Source of the DNA: Acidovorax sp.
Lineage (GTDB): Bacteria; Pseudomonadota; Gammaproteobacteria; Burkholderiales; Burkholderiaceae_C
DNA length: 35,546 nucleotides
Direction of reading: 5' to 3'
NCBI GenBank assembly: GCA_030692685.1
Contig: JAUXZO010000167.1
Location: forward strand, 1-35,546
Part shown: positions 1-8,702 of the stretch, one piece after another
Layout of the letters: every line of letters begins with the position of its first letter
Position numbering within the stretch: position 1 is the first letter of the stretch
The notes under the pieces: model-generated
Databases searched by the model: none
Seen by the model: the letters and a program-made list of their open reading frames with translations, nothing else
What the model was told of the DNA's origin: nothing
Made by a program: the position numbers and the translations under genes

Positions 1-848
1 GCTTGCCCGAATGAGTAGGCCTCTTTGAGTGCGGCTTCGTTGTCACACGACGGCAGGTAGTTCAGTGCGAAGAGCAGATTGCTGTGTATGACGTGATTGT
101 CTGGCGCCAATGCGAGCGCTGTGCGATAGGCGTCTATAGACACCTTCAACTGGCCCAGTTCCTGGAGCACATCTCCCAGTTGAGCATGGGCCTCCGCCAT
201 GAGCGGATCCAGTTGAATGGCCGTTCTTGCTGCCTCTTGGGCATCCGTCCAGTATCCCAGCTCTTGCAGCACATCTCCTCGGTTGAAATGCAGCAAGGCG
301 TTGGCAGGCTGTAGGGTCAAAGCATGGTCGTACAGCGCCAGTGCTTCTGGAGTTTGCCCCATGTCTTGCAACACGTGGGCAAGATTGCTCAGGGTTTCGA
401 TATGTTCGGGGGCGAGTTTCAGCGCTTGACGGAGGCTTCGTTCTGCAGCGGCCAACAAACCTGCTTCGTGCTGCATGTTCCCCAGGTGGAAGAACCCGTT
501 GGGAATATCCGATTTAACTTTTAGCGCTCTCCGATAGTGTTCAATTGCTTGGGTTGGTTTCCCCAGATCTCTGTACGTGTTTGCAAGATTGAAATGCCCG
601 TTGGGGTCATTGGGTGTCAGCTCAGCAACTTTGATGAGGCAAGGTAGCGCTTCGGCATTGTTGCGCTCAGATCTGTAGATTGCTCCCAGAATCGTCCAGC
701 CAAGAGGGTGCTTGGGAAATCTGGTGACCAGGGATTGAGCTTTCGGCATTGCATCCTGCGTCCTGGACTGCTGGTACAACGCTACAAGTTCTTTGATTTC
801 AATCGGGCTGGGTGCTGGTGTGGGGCGGGTAAATAGATTGACTGCCAT
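1..848 (-). CDS. TPR protein, O-GlcNAc transferase/SPINDLY-like, N-terminal part (runs off left edge)
   Basis: The leftward frame from ATG at 848 stays open to the left edge (282 codons visible) and closes upstream at a TAA, so 848 is the best start, although no clear ribosome binding site precedes it. The visible protein is a chain of about seven 34-residue tetratricopeptide repeats (roughly residues 45-265), with typical lines such as NLANTYRDLGKPTQAIEHY and NLAHVLQDMGQTPEALALY. The last visible residues, beginning NLLFALNYLP, match the linker that precedes the catalytic half in bacterial O-GlcNAc-transferase-like (SPINDLY) proteins. From the family I infer a glycosyltransferase domain beyond the edge, possibly for protein or surface glycosylation, but it cannot be seen. 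It diverges from ftsK and is not an obvious partner of it. Confidence 0.85.
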   Translation of the reverse strand, partial: MAVNLFTRPTPAPSPIEIKELVALYQQSRTQDAMPKAQSLVTRFPKHPLGWTILGAIYRSERNNAEALPCLIKVAELTPNDPNGHFNLANTYRDLGKPTQAIEHYRRALKVKSDIPNGFFHLGNMQHEAGLLAAAERSLRQALKLAPEHIETLSNLAHVLQDMGQTPEALALYDHALTLQPANALLHFNRGDVLQELGYWTDAQEAARTAIQLDPLMAEAHAQLGDVLQELGQLKVSIDAYRTALALAPDNHVIHSNLLFALNYLPSCDNEAALKEAYSFGQ

Positions 849-1031
849 CTCAAAGATTCGGTTGCTTGCGGGGCACGCCAGAGGTGCACGCTGTTTGGCG
901 AATGACCCAAATGAACGCTCGTGCTGGAGTTTTGGAGGGCATTATCCTGTGCGGGCAGCGCCGATCATCAGCGCCACCATTCGCCGTGAGCCTTGCTGGC
1001 AAAGCTTGCGGTAAGCTCCCCCGGCACGCTT

Positions 1032-3365
1032 ATGACCTATTCCCTCAATACTCTGAACGCATCTGCTGCGGCCAAGTCGCCGCCCCGCACGGGCGCTGCC
1101 CGGTTTGGCCAGGAAATCGGCCTGATCGTGGGCTTGCTGGCCCTGGTTTTCTGGTTGCTGGCGCTGGTCAGCTACTCCGCTCAGGATGCGGCCTGGTCCA
1201 CCTCGGGGGCCAGTGATTCCCGCATGGTGGCGAACTGGGCGGGGCGGTTTGGTGCCTGGCTGGCCGATGGCAGCTACTTTGCGCTGGGCTTCTCCGTGTG
1301 GTGGTGCGTGGCCGCCGGGGCGCGCGCCTGGGTGTCGTCGCTGGCGCGCTGGATGCGGGGTGGGGAGACCCTGGCGGGTGCTGCAAGCCCGATGGCGCGC
1401 CGGTCCGTCTTCTGGCTCGGTCTTGTGGTGTTGATGTGTTCCAGCACCGCGCTGGAATGGTCGCGCATGTACCGGTTTGAATCATTTTTGCCAGGGCATG
1501 CGGGCGGTGTGCTGGGTTACGTCATGGGGCCCGCCAGCGTCAAATGGCTGGGCTTTACGGGCTCCGGGCTGTTGGCCATTGTGCTGACGGTGCTGGGCGC
1601 GGCGCTGGTTTTCCGCTTTTCGTGGGGCCATGTAGCTGAGTTTCTGGGCGGTCGCATCGATACGCTCGTGCGATCCCGTCTGGCCCAGCGCGAGGTGGCC
1701 AAGGACGTGGCCGTGGGTCGCAAGGCCGCCCGCGAGCGCGAAGTGGTGGTACTGGAAGAACGCACCGAGAGCGAAGTGCACCACCCCCAGCCCATCCAGA
1801 TCATCGAGCCTGTGCTGGTGGACGTGCCGCAGAGCACCCGCGTAGTGAAGGAGCGCCAAAAGCCCTTGTTCACCGAGATGCCCGACAGCAAGCTACCGCT
1901 GGTGGATCTGCTGGACGGTCCCCTGCAGCGCCAGGAGACCGTGGCGCTCGAGACGCTGGAGATGACCAGCCGCCTCATCGAGAAAAAGCTCAAGGACTTT
2001 GGCGTAGAAGTGCGTGTGGTAGCCGCCATGCCCGGCCCGGTGATTACCCGCTACGAAATCGAGCCCGCCACGGGCGTCAAGGGCTCGCAGATCGTGGGCC
2101 TGGCCAAGGACTTGGCGCGTTCGCTCAGTTTGGTGTCCATCCGCGTGGTGGAGACCATCCCGGGCAAGAACTTCATGGCGCTGGAGTTGCCCAACGCCAA
2201 GCGTCAGTCCATCCGCCTGTCCGAGATTCTGGGCTCACAGGTCTACCACGAGGCCAAGAGCATGCTCACCATGGGCCTGGGCAAGGACATCGTGGGCAAC
2301 CCGGTGGTGGCCGACTTGGCCAAGATGCCGCATGTGCTGGTGGCAGGGACCACAGGCTCGGGCAAGTCGGTGGGGATCAACGCGATGATTCTCTCGCTGC
2401 TGTACAAGGCCGAGGCGCGCGATGTGCGCCTGTTGATGATCGACCCCAAGATGCTGGAAATGTCGGTCTACGAAGGCATTCCGCACCTGCTGGCGCCCGT
2501 GGTCACCGACATGAAACAGGCGGCGCACGGCTTGAACTGGTGCGTGGCCGAGATGGAGCGCCGCTACAAGCTCATGAGCAAGCTGGGCGTGCGCAACCTG
2601 GCGGGCTACAACGTCAAGATCGACGAAGCCAAGGCGCGCGAGGAGTTTATCTACAACCCCTTCAGCCTGACTCCCGAAGAGCCGGAGCCGCTGCAGCGCC
2701 TGCCGCACATCGTGGTCATCATCGATGAGTTGGCCGACCTGATGATGGTAGTGGGCAAGAAGATTGAAGAACTGATCGCCCGCTTGGCGCAAAAGGCGCG
2801 TGCGGCGGGCATCCACCTGATTTTGGCCACCCAGCGCCCCAGCGTGGACGTGATCACCGGCCTGATCAAGGCCAACATCCCAACCCGCATTGCGTTCTCG
2901 GTGGGCTCCAAGATCGACAGCCGCACCATCCTGGACCAAATGGGCGCAGAGGCCTTGGTGGGCATGGGCGACATGCTCTACATGGCCAGTGGCACGGGCT
3001 TGCCCAGTCGGGTGCACGGCGCCTTCGTGTCGGACGAAGAGGTACACCGTGTCGTCAGTTACCTCAAGCAACAAGGGGAGCCGGACTACATAGACGGCGT
3101 GCTCGAAGGCGGAACTGTGGATGGCGAGGGTGATCTGTCAGGGGAGGGCGGCAGTGATGGGGGCGAGAAGGACCCCATGTACGACCAGGCCGTCGAAGTG
3201 GTGCTCAAGGACCGCAAGGCCAGCATCTCTTACGTGCAGCGCAAGCTGCGCATTGGCTACAACCGCTCGGCGCGTTTGCTGGAAGACATGGAAAAGGCAG
3301 GTCTTGTGAGTGGCCTGACCAGCAGCGGCCAACGCGATATTTTGGTTCCGGCGCGCAGCGAATGA
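1032..3365 (+). CDS. ftsK: DNA translocase FtsK
   Basis: A 777-residue FtsK/SpoIIIE protein that pumps chromosome DNA through the closing septum and activates XerCD recombination at dif. Four hydrophobic segments lie in the first ~210 residues ([18 protein letters not shown]; one around 75-105; one around 130-150; one around 185-205). A charged linker of ordinary length follows, then the motor: Walker A GTTGSGKS at residues 439-446 and Walker B VVIIDE ending at 565-566. The C-terminal winged-helix gamma domain ([11 protein letters not shown]...[18 protein letters not shown]) reads KOPS-type sites. I chose ATG 1032 (MTYSLNTL) over an in-frame TTG at 993 because the family N-terminus starts near there; the binding site is poor either way. 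It lacks the very long linker of E. coli FtsK. lolA follows 49 bases later and is probably co-transcribed. Confidence 0.97.
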   Translation: MTYSLNTLNASAAAKSPPRTGAARFGQEIGLIVGLLALVFWLLALVSYSAQDAAWSTSGASDSRMVANWAGRFGAWLADGSYFALGFSVWWCVAAGARAWVSSLARWMRGGETLAGAASPMARRSVFWLGLVVLMCSSTALEWSRMYRFESFLPGHAGGVLGYVMGPASVKWLGFTGSGLLAIVLTVLGAALVFRFSWGHVAEFLGGRIDTLVRSRLAQREVAKDVAVGRKAAREREVVVLEERTESEVHHPQPIQIIEPVLVDVPQSTRVVKERQKPLFTEMPDSKLPLVDLLDGPLQRQETVALETLEMTSRLIEKKLKDFGVEVRVVAAMPGPVITRYEIEPATGVKGSQIVGLAKDLARSLSLVSIRVVETIPGKNFMALELPNAKRQSIRLSEILGSQVYHEAKSMLTMGLGKDIVGNPVVADLAKMPHVLVAGTTGSGKSVGINAMILSLLYKAEARDVRLLMIDPKMLEMSVYEGIPHLLAPVVTDMKQAAHGLNWCVAEMERRYKLMSKLGVRNLAGYNVKIDEAKAREEFIYNPFSLTPEEPEPLQRLPHIVVIIDELADLMMVVGKKIEELIARLAQKARAAGIHLILATQRPSVDVITGLIKANIPTRIAFSVGSKIDSRTILDQMGAEALVGMGDMLYMASGTGLPSRVHGAFVSDEEVHRVVSYLKQQGEPDYIDGVLEGGTVDGEGDLSGEGGSDGGEKDPMYDQAVEVVLKDRKASISYVQRKLRIGYNRSARLLEDMEKAGLVSGLTSSGQRDILVPARSE

Positions 3366-3414
3366 GAGCAGGGCGCGAAGCCCGCCTCGGTAGCTCACCC
3401 CACAGGAGTTTTTG

Positions 3415-4047
3415 TTGAAAAAGATCGCCACTGCAATTTTAATAGCTGCCAGCGCAACACTGGCAAGCGCTGACGGCCTAAAAAGCCTTGAATCTTTCAT
3501 GAAAGGCACGCAGACCGGCCGTGCCGATTTCACCCAGACGGTGACGTCTCCGCCCAAGGACGGCCAGACCGCCCGCACCAAAATCTCCACGGGCAGCTTC
3601 GAATTTCAGCGTCCCGGGCGCTTCAAGTTCACCTACAAAAAGCCATTCGAGCAGACCATCGTGGCCGACGGGCAGACCTTGTGGCTCTACGACGTGGATC
3701 TGAACCAGGTCACCCAGCGCTCGCAGTCCCAGGCCCTGGGCAGCACGCCCGCCGCCTTGCTGGCCTCAGCTCCCGACCTGTCGGCGCTGAAGGCCGAGTT
3801 CACGCTCGAGTCGGCCCCAGAGCAGGATGGCCTGCAATGGGTGCTTGCCAGCCCCAAGACGAAAGACGGCCAGCTCAAAAGCGTGCGCGTGGGTTTCTCG
3901 GGGGAGCAGTTGGCAGCCCTCGACATTCTGGACAGCTTTGGACAGCGTTCGCTTATCCGCTTCAATGGCATGCAGGCCAATGCCACGCTGCCTGCCAGCA
4001 CTTTCCAGTTCAAACCGCCCGCAGGCGCGGATGTGGTGAAGCAATAG
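3415..4047 (+). CDS. lolA: Outer-membrane lipoprotein carrier protein LolA
   Basis: Periplasmic chaperone that takes lipoproteins from the LolCDE complex and hands them to LolB at the outer membrane. The 210-residue product begins MKKIATAILIAAS, a short charged n-region and hydrophobic h-region with likely cleavage near SADG. The mature part follows the LolA pattern: SFMKGTQTGRADFTQTV, GSFEFQRPGRFKFTYKKPFEQTIVADGQTLWLYD. There is no ATG. AGGAG at 3404-3408 lies 6 bases before TTG 3415 and 3 before TTG 3412, so 3415 is preferred. The gene sits between ftsK and rarA, the usual order in this group. Bases 3431-3492, which encode most of the signal peptide and the first mature residues, match the dispersed palindromic repeat of this window, so the repeat appears to supply the hydrophobic core of the signal sequence. 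Confidence 0.93.
   Translation: MKKIATAILIAASATLASADGLKSLESFMKGTQTGRADFTQTVTSPPKDGQTARTKISTGSFEFQRPGRFKFTYKKPFEQTIVADGQTLWLYDVDLNQVTQRSQSQALGSTPAALLASAPDLSALKAEFTLESAPEQDGLQWVLASPKTKDGQLKSVRVGFSGEQLAALDILDSFGQRSLIRFNGMQANATLPASTFQFKPPAGADVVKQ
3431..3492 (+). repeat. Dispersed palindromic element, copy 1 (inside lolA)
   Basis: Matches the element in sense orientation: ctgcaattttaatagctg, then ccagcgc, an 8-base variable loop, ggcaagcgctgacggcc, and a tail aaaaagccttgaa. It covers LolA residues 6 to about 26. The frame reads ILIAAS...ASADGLKSLE, the same frame that would read ILIAAS in the intergenic copy at 34350. The left arm of the core is decayed (agcgcaac instead of agcgcttg). The tail could be native LolA sequence that resembles the repeat, so the right boundary is uncertain. 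Confidence 0.7.
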
Positions 4048-4116
4048 TTGCTTTCAAAAACGATAGCTGCCAGCGCTTGATGTACAAGCGCTAGAGGCCA
4101 ATCTGGCTCAAAAATC
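4048..4116 (+). repeat. Dispersed palindromic element, copy 2 (lolA-rarA gap)
   Basis: Begins directly after the lolA stop codon and fills most of the 94-base gap before rarA. It shows acgatagctgccagcgcttg, a short loop, acaagcgctagaggcc and the tail aatctggctcaaaaat. The core agcgcttg/caagcgct is an intact inverted repeat able to form a hairpin. There is no T-run, so it is not a classic terminator. Confidence 0.85.
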
Positions 4117-4141
4117 AGCGTGACGTAAACAGGACACGAAC

Positions 4142-5530
4142 ATGGCAGCACGCAGTGCCTCCGGCTCTACTCTGGCACATCAGGCGCACCCATCGGCCCA
4201 CCAGCCCCTGGCCGAACGCCTACGCCCTCGAACGTTGGGCGAGGTGATCGGGCAGCAGCATGTGCTGGGCCCCGGCATGCCGCTCCGGTTGGCGTTTGAA
4301 TCGGGCCGCCCGCACAGTTGCATCCTCTGGGGGCCGCCGGGTGTGGGCAAGACCACCATCGCGCGTCTGATGGCCGACGCGTTTGACGCGCAGTTCATCA
4401 GCATCAGCGCCGTGCTGGGCGGGGTCAAGGACATCCGCGAGGCCGTGGAGCGCGCCGAGGCCGCGCGCGGTGGGCTGCACGCGGGACCGCAGGGCTCGCT
4501 CATCCAGGAACCGCAGCGCACCATCGTGTTTGTCGATGAGGTGCACCGCTTCAACAAAAGCCAGCAGGACGCTTTTTTGCCGCATGTGGAGAGTGGCCTG
4601 TTCACCTTCATCGGCGCCACGACAGAGAACCCCTCCTTCGAGGTCAATTCCGCGCTGCTGTCGCGTGCCGCGGTCTACGTGCTCCAGCCGCTGTCTGAGC
4701 AGGATTTAAAGCAAATTGTGGCTCTGGCCCAGGCAGAGAAAGCGCTACCAGCTATCGAAGATGTAGCAATTGATCGCCTGGTGGCTTACGCAGATGGCGA
4801 TGCCCGCAGATTGCTCAACACGCTCGAAACCCTGGCCATGGCGGCCACGCAGGAGAAGCTGGCCGACATCACCGATGCCTGGCTGCTCAAGGTGCTGGGC
4901 GAGCGGATGCGCCGCTACGACAAAGGCGGTGAGCAGTTCTACGACACCATCAGTGCGCTGCACAAATCCGTGCGTGGCTCGGACCCGGATGCCGCGCTGT
5001 ACTGGCTGGTGCGCATGCTGGACGGCGGCGCCGACCCTCGCTACATGGCCCGCCGCCTGGTGCGCATGGCCAGTGAAGACATTGGCTTGGCCGACCCGCG
5101 CGCCCTGCGCCTGGCGCTGGACGCCACCGAGGTGTACGAGCGCCTGGGAACGCCCGAGGGCGAGCTGGCGCTGGCTGAATGTGTGGTGTACCTGGCCGTG
5201 GCGCCCAAGTCCAACGCGGTCTACAAGGCCTACAACGCGGCGCGCGCCTGGGTCAAGAGCGACGGCACGCGTCCCGTGCCCATGCATTTGCGCAATGCAC
5301 CCACCAAGTTGATGAAAGAGCTTGATTACGGCAAAGGCTACCGGTACGCACACGATGAAGAGGGTGGGTTTGCAGCCGGCGAAAGTTACTTGCCTGAAGG
5401 CATGCCTGATCCCGGGTTCTACCAACCCGTGGAGCGGGGGCTGGAGATCAAGATCGCGCAGAAAATGCGCGGCCTGCGGGAGCGCAATGCGTCTGCAGGG
5501 CAGGGCGGAGACTTTGACGAGGAATCCTGA
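4142..5530 (+). CDS. rarA: Replication-associated recombination ATPase RarA (MgsA)
   Basis: A 462-residue clamp-loader-like AAA+ ATPase of the RarA/MgsA/WRNIP1 family, which acts at stalled replication forks with SSB and recombination proteins. Visible are the family start RPRTLGEVIGQQHVLG (about 28-43), Walker A GPPGVGKT at 64-71, Walker B VFVDEVHRF at 129-137, the sensor stretch FIGATTENPSFEVNSALLSR, and the C-terminal helical domain with HKSVRGSDPDAALYWL and the end region around YRYAHDEEGG. ATG 4142 is the only start that fits. It is third in the ftsK-lolA-rarA group. Bases 4706-4772 (about residues 189-210, after YVLQPLSEQ) are an antisense copy of the dispersed palindromic repeat, read through in frame as KALPAIEDVAI. 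Confidence 0.96.
   Translation: MAARSASGSTLAHQAHPSAHQPLAERLRPRTLGEVIGQQHVLGPGMPLRLAFESGRPHSCILWGPPGVGKTTIARLMADAFDAQFISISAVLGGVKDIREAVERAEAARGGLHAGPQGSLIQEPQRTIVFVDEVHRFNKSQQDAFLPHVESGLFTFIGATTENPSFEVNSALLSRAAVYVLQPLSEQDLKQIVALAQAEKALPAIEDVAIDRLVAYADGDARRLLNTLETLAMAATQEKLADITDAWLLKVLGERMRRYDKGGEQFYDTISALHKSVRGSDPDAALYWLVRMLDGGADPRYMARRLVRMASEDIGLADPRALRLALDATEVYERLGTPEGELALAECVVYLAVAPKSNAVYKAYNAARAWVKSDGTRPVPMHLRNAPTKLMKELDYGKGYRYAHDEEGGFAAGESYLPEGMPDPGFYQPVERGLEIKIAQKMRGLRERNASAGQGGDFDEES
4706..4772 (-). repeat. Dispersed palindromic element, copy 3 (inside rarA, antisense)
   Basis: On the minus strand this reads ttgctacatcttcgatagct, then ggtagcgctttctctgc, cagagcc and tail aatttgctttaaat. 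It agrees with the other copies at the gctac, gatagctg, tagcgctt and aatttgctt blocks, while the right palindrome arm is eroded. The rarA frame reads it antisense as KALPAIEDVAI, the same antisense frame used by the copy in phhB (RALTATEVVAN). Confidence 0.7.
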
Positions 5531-5859
5531 GCCATCGGTCTGACGCGGTCGCACTCAAAAGTCATTTCGCGGACTTATGCCGATTTGGCATGATGCAGGT
5601 AATAAGTTTGCACATCAATTTTCCCGTGTGCATCAAGTTTCCTTATGAATTGCGTTGCCCGCTGATAGGAGCGAAACCCGAGGGAAAACCCCGTCCAGCT
5701 TGAACGGGGGCGGTTGTGACTACTCGCTACAATCCCGTCCACAAACCCGCACAGCTGCATTTCTGGCGGGTTTTTTGCTAGATGCCAGTCGGGCCCACAA
5801 GGCTGTACCGATTCCGGTGCCAAGCGGTGGGTACACGTCACAAACGAAGGACTTTTCTT
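5531..5859 (+). promoter_or_regulatory. livHMGF leader region with possible operator, hairpins and promoter
   Basis: About 330 gene-free bases before livH. Seen: an inverted repeat TGCACA (5609-5614) and TGTGCA (5627-5632) separated by 12 bases, which looks like an operator; a GC hairpin CCCCGT/ACGGGG around 5690-5711; a -10-like TACAAT at 5728-5733 without a good -35; and an intrinsic-terminator-like hairpin at 5743-5778. The livH ribosome binding site (cgaagga, 5845-5851) lies beyond the terminator. This arrangement could be an attenuator, the end of a small RNA, or the end of the rarA transcript. The sequence alone does not decide. Confidence 0.45.
5743..5778 (+). terminator. Terminator-like hairpin upstream of livH
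   Basis: AAACCCGC at 5743-5750 pairs with GCGGGTTT at 5766-5773 around a 15-base loop, followed by more Ts. It lies 82 bases before the livH start and 213 after the rarA stop, so it could end rarA-side transcription or attenuate liv transcription. Confidence 0.6.
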
Positions 5860-6789
5860 ATGGACATTTTGCTGCAACAGATCATCAACGGTCTGGTATT
5901 GGGCAGCATGTACGCCTTGATAGCCTTGGGCTACACCATGGTGTACGGCATTATTCAGCTCATCAACTTTGCCCACGGCGAGGTGCTGATGATCGGCGCT
6001 TTGACCAGCTGGAGCTGTATCGGAATGATGCAGGCGGCCATGCCCGGCGCTCCCGGCTGGCTCATCCTGCTGCTGGCCACCATCATTGCGTGCATCGTGG
6101 CGGCCACCCTCAACTTCATGATTGAAAAAGTGGCTTACCGGCCCCTGCGCAACAGCCCTCGTCTGGCTCCCCTGATCACCGCCATCGGCATGTCGATTTT
6201 GCTGCAGACGCTGGCCATGATCATCTGGAAGCCCAACTACAAGCCCTATCCAACGATGTTGCCCAGCGCACCGTTTGAGATTGGCGGGGCGTACATCACC
6301 CCTACGCAGATCCTGATTCTGGGCGTGACGGCAGTGGCCCTGGCCTCCCTGATGTACCTGGTCAACCACACGAACCTGGGCCGCGCGATGCGCGCCACGG
6401 CAGAAAACCCCCGCGTTGCGTCGCTGATGGGTGTAAAGCCCGATATGGTGATTTCTGCCACCTTCATCATCGGCGCCATTTTGGCGGCGGTGGCGGGCAT
6501 CATGTACGCGTCTAACTACGGTACGGCGCAGCACACCATGGGTTTCCTGCCAGGCCTCAAGGCCTTCACGGCAGCGGTGTTTGGCGGTATCGGCAACTTG
6601 GCGGGCGCGGTGGTGGGCGGCATTTTGCTGGGCCTCATCGAAGCCATCGGCTCGGGCTACATCGGCACCCTCACGGGCGGTCTGCTGGGCAGCCACTACA
6701 CCGACATCTTCGCGTTCATCGTGCTCATCATCATCCTGACGCTGCGCCCTTCGGGCCTGCTGGGTGAGCGTGTGGCCGATCGCGCCTGA
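5860..6789 (+). CDS. livH: Branched-chain amino acid ABC transporter permease LivH
   Basis: A 309-residue inner-membrane permease of the LivH family. It opens with the family signature around residues 8-35 (NGLVLGSMYALIALGYTMVY, then GIIQLINFAHGEVLMIGA). Further hydrophobic helices follow, along with the cytoplasmic coupling loop GRAMRATAENPRVASLMGV, which contacts the ATPase subunits, and a GGIGNLAGAVVGG motif near the end. ATG 5860 is preceded by cgaagga at 5845-5851. An upstream in-frame ATG at 5782 would add non-family residues and is not favoured. It is the first gene of a compact four-gene transporter operon. The substrate class (leucine/isoleucine/valine, or amides and other polar amino acids) is not settled by the permease. 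Confidence 0.95.
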   Translation: MDILLQQIINGLVLGSMYALIALGYTMVYGIIQLINFAHGEVLMIGALTSWSCIGMMQAAMPGAPGWLILLLATIIACIVAATLNFMIEKVAYRPLRNSPRLAPLITAIGMSILLQTLAMIIWKPNYKPYPTMLPSAPFEIGGAYITPTQILILGVTAVALASLMYLVNHTNLGRAMRATAENPRVASLMGVKPDMVISATFIIGAILAAVAGIMYASNYGTAQHTMGFLPGLKAFTAAVFGGIGNLAGAVVGGILLGLIEAIGSGYIGTLTGGLLGSHYTDIFAFIVLIIILTLRPSGLLGERVADRA

Positions 6790-6802
6790 GGAGCCCCACA
6801 CC

Positions 6803-7885
6803 ATGAAAATACAGAACACCAAAACCAACTGGATCCTCGGCGCCATCGCGCTGCTGGTGCTGCCGCTGATCCTGCAATACTTTGGCAACGCCTGGGTGCG
6901 TATTGCCGATCTGGCCCTGCTGTATGTGTTGCTGGCCCTGGGCCTGAACATTGTGGTCGGCTACGCTGGCCTGCTGGACTTGGGCTACGTCGCGTTCTAC
7001 GCCGTGGGTGCCTACCTGTTTGCGCTGATGGCATCGCCGCACCTTGCGGACAACTTTGCGGCCTTTGCCGCCATGTTCCCCAACGGCTTGCATACGTCGC
7101 TGTGGCTGGTCATACCGGCGGCGGCGTTGCTAGCGGCGTTTTTCGGGGCATTGCTGGGGGCGCCAACGCTCAAGTTGCGGGGCGACTATCTGGCCATCGT
7201 GACGCTGGGCTTTGGCGAAATCGTCCGCATCTTCCTGAACAACCTCGACCACCCCGCCAACCTGACCAACGGCCCGAAGGGCCTGGGTCAGATCGATTCG
7301 GTCAAGATTTTCGGGCTGGACCTGGGCAGGCCTCTGGAGCTGTTCGGCTTTGATATCAGCTCAGTGACGCTGTACTACTACCTGTTCCTGGTGCTGGTGG
7401 TCGTTTCCGTGATCATCTGCTACCGCCTGCAGGACTCGCGCGTGGGCCGTGCGTGGATGGCGATTCGCGAAGACGAAATCGCGGCCAAGGCCATGGGCAT
7501 CAACACCCGCAACATGAAGCTGCTGGCCTTTGCCATGGGTGCCTCGTTTGGCGGCGTGGCGGGTGCGATGTTTGGTGCGTTTCAGGGCTTTGTGTCGCCC
7601 GAGTCATTCAGCCTGATGGAGTCGGTAATGATTGTCGCCATGGTGGTGCTGGGCGGAATCGGCCACATCCCTGGCGTGATTTTGGGTGCTGTGCTGCTGT
7701 CGGCGCTGCCCGAAGTGCTGCGTTATGTCGCGGGCCCGCTGCAGGCCATGACGGACGGCCGTCTGGACTCCGCCATCCTGCGCCAGCTGCTGATTGCGCT
7801 GGCCATGATCATCATCATGCTGTTGCGTCCCCGTGGTTTGTGGCCAGCCCCCGACCACGGCAAGAGCCTCACGCAGAAGACCTGA
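6803..7885 (+). CDS. livM: Branched-chain amino acid ABC transporter permease LivM
   Basis: A 360-residue second permease of the Liv transporter, pairing with LivH in the inner membrane. Family marks are ALGLNIVVGYAGLLDLGYVAFYAVGAY near residues 45-75, the stretch LRGDYLAIVTLGFGEIVRI, the coupling loop GRAWMAIREDEIAAKAMGIN, and a late GGIGHIPGVILGA motif. Many long hydrophobic helices fill the rest. ATG 6803 has GAGGAG at 6788-6793. It starts 13 bases after the livH stop, so the two are translated from one message. The tail ends with LLRPRGLWP, usual for the family. Confidence 0.95.
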   Translation: MKIQNTKTNWILGAIALLVLPLILQYFGNAWVRIADLALLYVLLALGLNIVVGYAGLLDLGYVAFYAVGAYLFALMASPHLADNFAAFAAMFPNGLHTSLWLVIPAAALLAAFFGALLGAPTLKLRGDYLAIVTLGFGEIVRIFLNNLDHPANLTNGPKGLGQIDSVKIFGLDLGRPLELFGFDISSVTLYYYLFLVLVVVSVIICYRLQDSRVGRAWMAIREDEIAAKAMGINTRNMKLLAFAMGASFGGVAGAMFGAFQGFVSPESFSLMESVMIVAMVVLGGIGHIPGVILGAVLLSALPEVLRYVAGPLQAMTDGRLDSAILRQLLIALAMIIIMLLRPRGLWPAPDHGKSLTQKT

Positions 7886-7905
7886 ACACCGCAGAAAGTC
7901 AGAAC

Positions 7906-8700
7906 ATGGCAGAGAACACTAACAATTCGGCCAAAGACGTGGTGCTGAAGGTTGCAGGCATTTCCAAGCGTTTTGGTGGCCTGCAAGCCCTCTCCGACGT
8001 GGGCATCACGATTGAGCGAGGCCAGGTCTATGGCCTGATCGGTCCCAACGGCGCAGGTAAAACCACGTTTTTCAACGTGATCACTGGCCTGTATACGCCG
8101 GACAGCGGCACCTTCGAGCTGGCGGGCAAGCCCTATGAGCCCACCGCCGTGCATGAAGTGGCCAAGGCAGGCATTGCGCGCACCTTTCAGAACATTCGTC
8201 TGTTTTCAGACATGACGGCACTCGAAAACGTGATGGTCGGTCGCCACATTCGCACCAAATCGGGGCTTCTGGGCGCCGTGTTGCGCACCAAAGGCTTCAA
8301 GGAAGAAGAAGCGGCCATTGCCAAGCGTGCACAAGAGTTGCTCGACTACGTGGGCATCGGCAAGTTTGCCGACTACAAGGCCCGCACGCTGAGCTACGGT
8401 GACCAGCGCCGCCTGGAAATCGCCCGGGCTCTGGCCACCGACCCTCAACTGATCGCCTTGGACGAACCTGCCGCAGGCATGAACGCCACGGAAAAGGTGT
8501 TGCTGCGCGAGCTGATTGACCGCATTCGCAACGACAACCGAACCATCTTGCTCATCGAGCACGATGTGAAGCTGGTGATGGGCCTGTGCGATCGCGTGAC
8601 CGTGCTCGACTACGGCAAACAGATCGCCGAAGGTACGCCTGCCACCGTGCAGAAGAACGAAAAAGTGATTGAGGCCTATCTGGGCACCGGAGGACATTGA
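7906..8700 (+). CDS. livG: Branched-chain amino acid ABC transporter ATP-binding protein LivG
   Basis: A 264-residue ATPase of the Liv transporter. Walker A GPNGAGKTT lies at 46-54, Q-loop region ARTFQNIRLF follows, then the LivG-type signature LSYGDQRRLEIARAL (from 162), Walker B LIALDEPAAGMN, and the H-loop in LLIEHDVKLVMGLCDRV. The C-terminal extension VIEAYLGTGGH is typical for LivG. ATG 7906 lies 20 bases after the livM stop. The variant signature (SYGDQ in place of SGGQQ) is normal for this subfamily and not a defect. It forms a heterodimer with LivF. Confidence 0.96.
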   Translation: MAENTNNSAKDVVLKVAGISKRFGGLQALSDVGITIERGQVYGLIGPNGAGKTTFFNVITGLYTPDSGTFELAGKPYEPTAVHEVAKAGIARTFQNIRLFSDMTALENVMVGRHIRTKSGLLGAVLRTKGFKEEEAAIAKRAQELLDYVGIGKFADYKARTLSYGDQRRLEIARALATDPQLIALDEPAAGMNATEKVLLRELIDRIRNDNRTILLIEHDVKLVMGLCDRVTVLDYGKQIAEGTPATVQKNEKVIEAYLGTGGH

Positions 8701-8702
8701 GA

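Noticed and set aside
993..1031. Earlier TTG start for FtsK
   Set aside because: The family N-terminus starts near MTYSLN at 1032; the extra 13 residues look noncoding and lack a binding site.
5575..6951. 458-codon leftward frame over the liv leader and livH
   Set aside because: Antisense of livH with histidine/glutamine-rich composition; no family features.
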